DNA of 13,579 nt from Actinomycetota bacterium (GTDB lineage Bacteria > Actinomycetota > Actinomycetes > Nanopelagicales > Nanopelagicaceae): the NCBI GenBank assembly GCA_947494085.1, contig CANLTP010000013.1:1-13579 (forward strand). Reading direction: 5' to 3'. The translations under genes were made by a program, and so were the position numbers. This document shows positions 6,124 to 11,789 of this stretch, piece by piece (within the stretch, counting starts at the first letter, position 1; each line of letters starts with the position of its first letter). The notes beneath the pieces are model-generated. The model did no database searches. It saw only the letters and a list, made by a program, of their open reading frames with translations, and was not told where the DNA came from.

Positions 6124-6425
6124 GTTAAATCCTGCGCATTTAATTTAACGGTTCGAATTCGATCAATCTTCATTATCAATTTCTCTTCTGGGTCTGGACA
6201 AGCGACAAGTGAATCTTGTTCTAACCAGTCATCAGATGCCATCTTCCGTTGTTTTGCTGGAAGCAAAGGCAAGATTGAAGCAATCGCATACATGCAGAAA
6301 TGTTTTCCTTCAGGAATTCGGAGCTCTGCGCTATTGGTAACTTCGAAATAATCTCCGGGCTTTAAACCACAGACTGAGCGCCCACCGATACTGTCGACGG
6401 TAACTCTAAGATCGAATATTTCCAT
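6120..6425 (-). CDS. TIGR04076-like small protein of unknown function
   Basis: A 101-residue protein. The pattern LKPGDYFEV (21-29), an IPEG.HFCMYAIASILPLL core (37-56) and a VACPDPEEKLIMKIDRI end (74-90) resembles the TIGR04076 family as I remember it, small cytoplasmic proteins with conserved Cys and Trp residues. Cys19, Cys44 and Cys76 are present, so a metal or redox role is conceivable but unproven. No transmembrane segment or signal peptide. The ATG at 6425 has no Shine-Dalgarno, but TATCCT lies 6 bases before it, so it probably has its own leaderless promoter although it follows the HtrA-like gene by only 45 bases. The function is not known. Confidence 0.75.
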   Translation of the reverse strand: MEIFDLRVTVDSIGGRSVCGLKPGDYFEVTNSAELRIPEGKHFCMYAIASILPLLPAKQRKMASDDWLEQDSLVACPDPEEKLIMKIDRIRTVKLNAQDLT

Positions 6426-6431
6426 GAATAG

Positions 6432-6450
6432 AGGATACGCCCATCATGGG
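6432..6450 (-). promoter_or_regulatory. Probable leaderless promoter with a palindrome beside the -10 box
   Basis: On the minus strand TATCCT (6437-6432) sits 6 bases before the ATG of the small TIGR04076-like gene. Two bases upstream is the odd-centred palindrome CCCAT-G-ATGGG (6450-6440). It cannot form a hairpin (one-base centre) and lies in the -10/-35 spacer, which suits a protein-binding site. No clear -35 hexamer. Confidence 0.4.
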
Positions 6451-6470
6451 TAACAAACCATTAAATTTCT

Positions 6471-7601
6471 TTAGTTCGAAACCGCCGAACCTAAGGTAAC
6501 GGTAAATGTCTTTGATCCGCCGGTCGGCATTGTGACCACAATTGTCACCTTGTCACCAGGGGCATATGACCGAATGCGCACGATTGCAGAAACTTGATCT
6601 GTAATCCGAACACCATTTATTGATGTGATGATTGCGCCTACTGGAATTCCCGCTTTTTGTGCAGCTTCATTAGGAGAGAGACTTGAAATCTTTGCGCCCT
6701 TACCTGGCGTAAAACTTCTATCAAAGAAGACGCCTAAGACTGGCCTGGTTGCTTTTCCGGTATCAATAATTTCATTCATCACGCGAAGTGCTTGATTCAT
6801 AGGAATTGCAAAACCAAGTCCGATTGAACCACCCCGATCAGTGGCTGATCCAAGACTTACGATTGCAGCATTAATTCCAATCATTCTTCCTAATGAATCA
6901 GTTAATGGACCACCAGAATTACCAAAATTAATGGATGCATCGGTTTGAATCGCATCTACATATGATTCTGCCGAATTAATTCCGTCACCTGTAACGACTG
7001 GTCGATTTAGTGATGAAACGATTCCACTCGTAACTGTGCGCTCAAGGCCGAGTGGGGAACCAAATGCAATTACTTGATCTCCAATTTTCAATTGACTTGA
7101 ATCACCAAGTTCAATTGTAGGAAGATTGCTCTTTGTTATCCGTAGCACTGCTAAATCATAATTTGGATCTCTGCCCACAATAGTTGCGCTCACTTGATCG
7201 CCATTATCCAACCCGACTGTGATAACTCCAGCGCCACCAACAGCATCTTCAATAACGTGATTATTGGTAACTACATAACTAAATGTTGATGAGGTTTTAA
7301 ATATTGAACCTGAGCCACTACCACCACCAGTTGGCGTCGTAACATTTATGGTTACAACACTTGGTGAAACTTTATTCACGATTGAATTTAGACTTCCGGC
7401 CACTGAGCTTAGAGAGCCTAAAGTCACTCCAGTCCTACCTGTTGGACAGGTATTGTTTACAGCGGCATAAATAATTTGGGTTTTCTTATCAACACAAGCT
7501 TTCACAACAGTCGTGCTGAAGACTCCGGATGCAGTTGCAATTCCGCCAGCAGTAGTTATTCCGAGTAGAAATCCTGCTATTACTTTTGTTGAGGTGCGCA
7601 T
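6471..7601 (-). CDS. HtrA/DegP-like secreted serine protease with PDZ domain
   Basis: A 376-residue S1C-family protease, expected outside or anchored to the membrane, where such enzymes degrade or refold damaged envelope proteins. Residues 1 to about 30 are a basic start and hydrophobic stretch (signal peptide or membrane anchor). A short segment (36-62) with two cysteines, ACVDKK...NNTCP.G, comes next, then the trypsin-like domain with His115 (VTNNHVIEDA), Asp149 (NYDLAVLRI) and Ser229 (NFGNSGGPL). A PDZ domain occupies about 287-372 (GAKISSLSPNEAAQKAGI, IITSINGVRI). The triad is complete, so an active protease is expected. The ATG at 7601 has TAAGGT 6 bases upstream, read either as a leaderless -10 box or as a weak AAGG ribosome binding site. 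It follows the MFS gene by 64 bases and precedes the TIGR04076-like gene. Confidence 0.93.
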   Translation of the reverse strand: MRTSTKVIAGFLLGITTAGGIATASGVFSTTVVKACVDKKTQIIYAAVNNTCPTGRTGVTLGSLSSVAGSLNSIVNKVSPSVVTINVTTPTGGGSGSGSIFKTSSTFSYVVTNNHVIEDAVGGAGVITVGLDNGDQVSATIVGRDPNYDLAVLRITKSNLPTIELGDSSQLKIGDQVIAFGSPLGLERTVTSGIVSSLNRPVVTGDGINSAESYVDAIQTDASINFGNSGGPLTDSLGRMIGINAAIVSLGSATDRGGSIGLGFAIPMNQALRVMNEIIDTGKATRPVLGVFFDRSFTPGKGAKISSLSPNEAAQKAGIPVGAIITSINGVRITDQVSAIVRIRSYAPGDKVTIVVTMPTGGSKTFTVTLGSAVSN

Positions 7602-7607
7602 GGGAAA

Positions 7608-7613
7608 ACCTTA
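7608..7613 (-). promoter_or_regulatory. Probable -10 box of the HtrA-like gene
   Basis: TAAGGT on the minus strand, 6 bases before the ATG at 7601: the same hexamer at the same distance as before prpB. It fits a leaderless start; AAGG could alternatively act as a weak Shine-Dalgarno. Confidence 0.45.
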
Positions 7614-7625
7614 CTTTCTCTTCAC

Positions 7626-7651
7626 TTAACGATTAGGGCAAAAAGCGTTAA
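7626..7651. promoter_or_regulatory. Inverted repeat upstream of the HtrA-like gene, candidate operator
   Basis: Perfect 6-base arms TTAACG (7626-7631) and CGTTAA (7646-7651) with 14 bases between them, so arm centres are 20 bases, about two helical turns, apart. One arm falls in the expected -35 zone of the promoter at 7608-7613. That spacing suits a dimeric regulator. It also lies just downstream of the MFS stop, but there is no T-run for a terminator. Confidence 0.35.
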
Positions 7652-7665
7652 AAACTTCTGTGAAT

Positions 7666-8892
7666 TTACTCTGGAACCTTCTCCTCGGCAATCTGCATAT
7701 TTCGCATAACCGGCGTGGCCAACATTGCGACTATTAGGACTGCGGTAAAAATTGCGAAAAAATGCAGAGTATTTGAGATCCCAATCGCCATCGATAGCGG
7801 ACCTGCAATTGCAAGCCCAACTGGGCGCAACAACATTGTTCCCATCGCATCAAATGAAGAAACTCTAGAGAGTGCTTCGCGTGGAACTTCCCTTGCCATA
7901 GCCGTCGACCAAATCGTTATCCATAAATCAAGTGTTATCCCCCAAAGCAATGCACAGAAAGCGATAAACCAGATTGATTGTGGTTTTGCCATAGACCACA
8001 TGTATAGCGAAATTGAAAAGCTAATGATGAGCAAGAACCGAAGTGGATATTTCAATTTTATTTTGAGTCCAATTACCGATCCAAGTAATAGGCCAATTCC
8101 TTCAAAGGTTAGAACAAGTGACCAAGATTTTGCACCATTAAATTCTTTTAGTGCAATCAGTGGTCCCAAGATATTTTCACCTGCAGCCCAGGCCAAGATG
8201 ATAAATGAGAACCCAAATACGCCAATTACAATCCAGCGGAATGAAATAAATATTTTCCAGCCATGAATCAAATCATCGAACATCGTATTTTCAGTCTGGC
8301 TACTGGCGGGAGAGACGTGCCTGAAAGTAAACAAAACTATTCCACCGATTGTGAAAGTTGCGGCATCGATTGCTAGCGCCCAAGTTGGGCCCCAGCCTGC
8401 AACAATAATTCCACCGACAGCGGCTCCTAAAATTATTGCGCCATTAGAGAAGAAATTATTTACTGAATTCGTTCCCTGAAGATGTTCATCGGGAACAAGT
8501 GCTGGAAGCACTCCCGACATTGCAGGCCAGAAGATTCCCCACATCAATCCAAAGTTAATATTCACAAGAAGTAAGACAATTAATGGGACTTCTCCAGTTG
8601 CAAAGAAGGCAACTTGAACAAAGAGTCCGGCAGAGGCGACTAAGTCAGCGAAAGCAACTGCTTTAACTCGACCAAATTTATCAGCTAAGACGCCACCGAA
8701 TGGGCTCATGATGAGCATCGCAACTGTTGTTGATCCTAGAACTAAGCCAAGCATATTTGCATCACCATCTGGAAGATTCAGAATTCCAAAAGCAAGAGCA
8801 ATTGGCGACATTCCATTTCCAAAGTTACTTATGAAGCGCGCGAAATAGAATCGCTTTATGTAAGGAAATTGAAATGGTTCTTTGAAATTCAC
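7666..8892 (-). CDS. MFS transporter (MFS_3 / EntS-like exporter type)
   Basis: A 408-residue integral membrane protein with about 12 hydrophobic segments. It has the MFS motif A between helices 2 and 3, GGVLADKFGRVK (66-77), and a long loop after helix 6. The pattern, with YIKRFYFARFISNFGNGM at the start and EHLQGTNSVNNFF in the middle, is typical of MFS_3 exporters that expel drugs or siderophores by proton antiport; the actual cargo cannot be told. The start is GTG at 8892, because the next in-frame Met (residue 28) would delete most of the first helix. There is no Shine-Dalgarno, but TATTAT lies 6 bases before the GTG. The gene follows the S51-like gene by 4 bases, so co-transcription plus an internal leaderless promoter is likely. 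Confidence 0.9.
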   Translation of the reverse strand: MNFKEPFQFPYIKRFYFARFISNFGNGMSPIALAFGILNLPDGDANMLGLVLGSTTVAMLIMSPFGGVLADKFGRVKAVAFADLVASAGLFVQVAFFATGEVPLIVLLLVNINFGLMWGIFWPAMSGVLPALVPDEHLQGTNSVNNFFSNGAIILGAAVGGIIVAGWGPTWALAIDAATFTIGGIVLFTFRHVSPASSQTENTMFDDLIHGWKIFISFRWIVIGVFGFSFIILAWAAGENILGPLIALKEFNGAKSWSLVLTFEGIGLLLGSVIGLKIKLKYPLRFLLIISFSISLYMWSMAKPQSIWFIAFCALLWGITLDLWITIWSTAMAREVPREALSRVSSFDAMGTMLLRPVGLAIAGPLSMAIGISNTLHFFAIFTAVLIVAMLATPVMRNMQIAEEKVPE

Positions 8893-8896
8893 TTAG

Positions 8897-9646
8897 TTAT
8901 AATACTTGTAATTTAACTAATTCTCCGCGCTGGAATCTCGCTGATGGCGCACCACTTAAAATATGAACACTAGCTTCACCATAAACCTGCCAAGTATTTT
9001 CAGAGAGAGATGTGCTGGAATCAAGGCCAGTAACTAAAGCAGTATCTTCATCAATTCCAATAATTAGGGTTCCCTCTGGCGCTTTCATTACAATCTTTGC
9101 AGCGCTATCTGGAATCCAACCAAAAAATTTGTTGTAGTGCGGAATCGGGCGCAAATGTGGAATCACATTGAGCCCAGGAATTCCCTCAGTTTTCATTCGA
9201 AAGAAATTGGGAACATCGCCACTTAGCGCCATAGCACCAGCGCTGCAACCAGCGAGTGAGGCACCGGCCAACCAATTCTTTTTGATTTCTTCCCAGAGAG
9301 GTGTCTCGCGCAACGAGTTAGCCAAATAACCAGGATCGCCGCCGGAAAAATAAATGAGTGCCGCATCTTTTACACGTGAAATATATTCAGAATTAAATGC
9401 ATCCTCGCGATTAAATATTGGTAAGAAATCTTGAACGCTTCCAATCCGACGGGCCTGTTCTGCTCCACGCATTTCCCAAAACTGCAACCGCTCGCGGCTC
9501 TCTTCTCCTGCAGCTGTTGGAATTTGTAAGAATCTATTTGGTTTCCCATTAGAAATTCCGGAATCTATTAGCGCGCTCTCAAGGTCTTGCATTACAGGCA
9601 AATACTCACCAGATCCAACTAAAGCGAGTGCACCGGCTTCCTTCAT
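8897..9646 (-). CDS. Peptidase S51 / cyanophycinase-like hydrolase
   Basis: A 249-residue cytoplasmic protein of the class I glutamine-amidotransferase-like fold, peptidase family S51 (dipeptidase E, cyanophycinase). Visible motifs are ALVGSGEYLP (8-17), IYFSGGDPGYL (98-108), the nucleophile elbow GCSAGAMAL with Ser135, PHLRPIPHYNKF with His164 and His170, and IIGIDEDTALV with Glu200. These fit the Ser-His-Glu arrangement of S51. Family members cleave dipeptides with N-terminal Asp or the amino-acid polymer cyanophycin; no cyanophycin synthetase gene is in the window, so a small-peptide or storage-polymer role is open. The ATG at 9646 follows an AAAGAAAG purine run that is only weakly Shine-Dalgarno-like. 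It is divergent from the LCP gene across 66 bases and 4 bases ahead of the MFS gene. Confidence 0.85.
   Translation of the reverse strand: MKEAGALALVGSGEYLPVMQDLESALIDSGISNGKPNRFLQIPTAAGEESRERLQFWEMRGAEQARRIGSVQDFLPIFNREDAFNSEYISRVKDAALIYFSGGDPGYLANSLRETPLWEEIKKNWLAGASLAGCSAGAMALSGDVPNFFRMKTEGIPGLNVIPHLRPIPHYNKFFGWIPDSAAKIVMKAPEGTLIIGIDEDTALVTGLDSSTSLSENTWQVYGEASVHILSGAPSARFQRGELVKLQVL
8899..8904 (-). promoter_or_regulatory. Probable -10 box of the MFS gene
   Basis: TATTAT on the minus strand, 6 bases before the GTG start at 8892 and overlapping the last codons of the S51-like gene. It is the closest match to the TATAAT consensus among the candidate boxes. It would make a second, leaderless transcript that starts inside the upstream gene. 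No clear -35 hexamer. Confidence 0.45.
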
Positions 9647-9699
9647 ATACTTTCTTTCATATGGTTACTTTAACGTCCGCTAATCAATTTCTTATTAGG

Positions 9700-9705
9700 T
9701 AAGAT
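9700..9705 (+). promoter_or_regulatory. Probable -10 box of the LCP operon
   Basis: TAAGAT, 7 bases before the ATG at 9713, with no Shine-Dalgarno between them. A leaderless start is the simplest reading. It lies in the 66-base divergent gap shared with the S51-like gene. No convincing -35. Confidence 0.5.
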
Positions 9706-9712
9706 ACGCGTT

Positions 9713-10846
9713 ATGCGCAAATGGGCCAGAAAAATTGCAGTGGCTCTCTCTATAGCCGTTGTGGTCACCTCTGGTGGATTTCACTTCTTTAGCAAAGCGG
9801 CATCCAACGCAATTCCAAGATCAAAGGCCCTCCAAGGTGCACCGCAGTCAAAGAATGGTGATACAAATATTTTATTGATTGGTCTTGATAGCCGTAGAGA
9901 TAATGAAGGTAATCCAATTCCGCCCGAACTAACAAAATTGCTTCATGTTGGTCCAGCAAGTATCGGTGGCTATAACACCAACACGCTAATTTTGATTCAC
10001 ATTCCTGCTAATGGTAAAAAAGCGGTTGCGGTATCAATTCCTCGTGACAACTATGTAAACGTTCCTGGATATGGAATGAAAAAAATAAAAGAGGCTTACA
10101 GTTACGCAAAATATGCTGAAGACTCCAAGCTATATAAAGAAGGCGTTAAGCAACCAACTCGCGAACGTCTTTCTCGGGATGCCGGGCGGGTTGCCACACT
10201 TGCAACCGTCTCACAATTCTTAGATGTCCCGATTGATCACTTCGCTGAAGTTAACATGATTGGTTTTTATGATTTAGCAAATGCACTTGGTGGCATTCAA
10301 GTTTGTTTGAATAAGGCAGTCAACGACACCCAGTATTCTGGTGCGGTATTCCCGGCTGGTTTACAAACTATTTCTGGCGCAGATGCCCTTAAATTTGTTC
10401 GCCAACGTCACGGACTTCCGAATGGTGACTTAGATCGCACGCACCGCCAACAAGCTTTTATTGCTGGTGTGATTACTAAGTTTAGAACTCAAGGAATTTT
10501 TGGCGATATTGGAAAGATATCTGGTCTACTAGATGTTGCGAAGAAAGATGTTGTGATTGATTCTGGCTTTGATGTTATTGGATTCTTGCCACAAGCCAAG
10601 GCGCTTACTGGTGGCAACATAAAGTTCCACACTCTTCCTATCGAAGGTTATGTAATGCGCAACAGCCAAAGTGTGAATCTGGTCGATGAGGTAAAGATTC
10701 GTAAAGTTGTGCAGGATCTCTTTAATCCAAAACCAAAGCCAAAAAATCCAAATGCTACGCCTTCTCCTAAGCCAACTAAAATTAATTACGCTAACTTGGC
10801 AAGTGGAAAAGCCGTAGATGGCAGCAAAATCCCTTGCGTTAACTAA
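9713..10846 (+). CDS. LytR-CpsA-Psr (LCP) family cell-wall glycopolymer ligase
   Basis: A 377-residue membrane-anchored enzyme that, in its family, transfers glycopolymers from lipid carriers to peptidoglycan outside the membrane. Residues 1-7 are basic, 8-23 form the single membrane anchor, and the LCP domain runs about 50-260: NILLIGLDSRRDN (52-64), the Asp/Arg pair SIPRDNYVNVPGYG (108-121), YSYAKY, and VRQRHGLPNGDLDRTHRQQ (229-247). These arginines and aspartates bind the pyrophosphate and Mg2+. Cys198 and Cys375 can form a disulfide as in other actinobacterial LCP proteins, which also tend to end in CVN as here. A Lys/Pro-rich linker (337-356) precedes the tail. The ATG at 9713 has TAAGAT 7 bases upstream. 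The transporter gene follows 16 bases later. Confidence 0.93.
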   Translation: MRKWARKIAVALSIAVVVTSGGFHFFSKAASNAIPRSKALQGAPQSKNGDTNILLIGLDSRRDNEGNPIPPELTKLLHVGPASIGGYNTNTLILIHIPANGKKAVAVSIPRDNYVNVPGYGMKKIKEAYSYAKYAEDSKLYKEGVKQPTRERLSRDAGRVATLATVSQFLDVPIDHFAEVNMIGFYDLANALGGIQVCLNKAVNDTQYSGAVFPAGLQTISGADALKFVRQRHGLPNGDLDRTHRQQAFIAGVITKFRTQGIFGDIGKISGLLDVAKKDVVIDSGFDVIGFLPQAKALTGGNIKFHTLPIEGYVMRNSQSVNLVDEVKIRKVVQDLFNPKPKPKNPNATPSPKPTKINYANLASGKAVDGSKIPCVN

Positions 10847-10854
10847 GTAGAACT

Positions 10855-10858
10855 GAGG
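10855..10858 (+). promoter_or_regulatory. Ribosome binding site of the DMT transporter gene
   Basis: GAGG ending 4 bases before the ATG at 10863, in the 16-base gap after the LCP stop. It supports this start and marks the gene as the second of an operon, in contrast with the leaderless LCP start. Confidence 0.65.
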
Positions 10859-10862
10859 CAAA

Positions 10863-11789
10863 ATGTTCGCGATTTTCGCAGTTCTAATTGGCGTTGTTGT
10901 TGCAATTCAGTCACGAATAAATGGCCAACTTTCAGTTGATCTCAACAATGGTCTTGCCGCTGCCCTGATCTCATTTATAACCGGACTAGCCTTAGTCACG
11001 ATTTTGGTATTTGGGTTTAAGCGGGAACGCGAAGCACTTTATAGAATATTTCACGCAATTAAAAATAGGCAATTAGTCACCTGGGAAGTTATGGGCGGCG
11101 TTCTTGGCGGTTTTTTTGTTGCCGCTCAAAGCGCTGTTGTCCCACAAATTGGTGTTGCGCTTTTTACAATTAGCGTGGTTGCTGGCCAGACCGTCTCTTC
11201 GCTTTTAGTTGATAAAGCTGGAATAACCCCGAGTGGCAAACAGAAAATCACAAAACCGAGAGTCCTTGGTGCAGTTGCAACTTTAATTGCAGTAGCAATT
11301 GCAGTCTTCCCAGACTTAACAAATTCAGAGTTTAGATTTCTACCACTTACATTCGCCATAATTGTTGGCGTCTTCGCCTCTATCCAACAAGGTATGAATG
11401 GCCGGGTAAATGTTGTAGCACGGAGCCCACTTGCTACAGCTTGGTTGAACTTTTCAAGTGGAACAATCGTTGTTGTAATTGCGCTTTCAGTTGATCTTGC
11501 TCTTGGTGGAAGCATTGGGCCACTTCCAAGTAATTTCTGGGTCTATACCGGTGGCGCTGCTGGGCTGGTTTTCGTGGCGGTTTCGGCCTACATAATTAAG
11601 CATCTAGGGGTTCTGAATTTTTCAATTCTAAGCATCGCGGGCCAACTTGTCGGGGCAATTTTGATTGATTGGCTGGCACCAGCAAAAGCCGGATCGCTAA
11701 ATAGCTATCTGATTTTTGGAACAGTCATGACAATTATTTCAATTGCCGTTTCAAAACTTTACGAAGGTAGAAAAGCTAAAATCACTTAA
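10863..11789 (+). CDS. DMT-superfamily transporter (DUF606/YdcZ type, duplicated)
   Basis: A 308-residue, almost wholly hydrophobic protein with about ten membrane segments. It is a tandem of two DUF606/YdcZ-like halves (about 1-145 and 160-303). The repeat is visible: IQSRINGQL (15-23) against IQQGMNGRV (174-182), and VVAGQTVSSLLVD (105-117) against SIAGQLVGAILID (257-269). Single-domain relatives are about 145 residues, so this is a fused dimer form. DMT members export or import small metabolites; the cargo is unknown. A GAGG site precedes the ATG by 4 bases, and the gene sits 16 bases behind the LCP gene, so it is likely co-transcribed and inserted in the inner membrane. Its 3' end overlaps the convergent helicase gene by 8 bases. 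Confidence 0.88.
   Translation: MFAIFAVLIGVVVAIQSRINGQLSVDLNNGLAAALISFITGLALVTILVFGFKREREALYRIFHAIKNRQLVTWEVMGGVLGGFFVAAQSAVVPQIGVALFTISVVAGQTVSSLLVDKAGITPSGKQKITKPRVLGAVATLIAVAIAVFPDLTNSEFRFLPLTFAIIVGVFASIQQGMNGRVNVVARSPLATAWLNFSSGTIVVVIALSVDLALGGSIGPLPSNFWVYTGGAAGLVFVAVSAYIIKHLGVLNFSILSIAGQLVGAILIDWLAPAKAGSLNSYLIFGTVMTIISIAVSKLYEGRKAKIT

Noticed and set aside
7715..8266. 183-codon plus-strand frame opposite the MFS gene
   Set aside because: Long only because the opposite strand codes for hydrophobic residues; the protein has no recognisable motif and no ribosome binding site.
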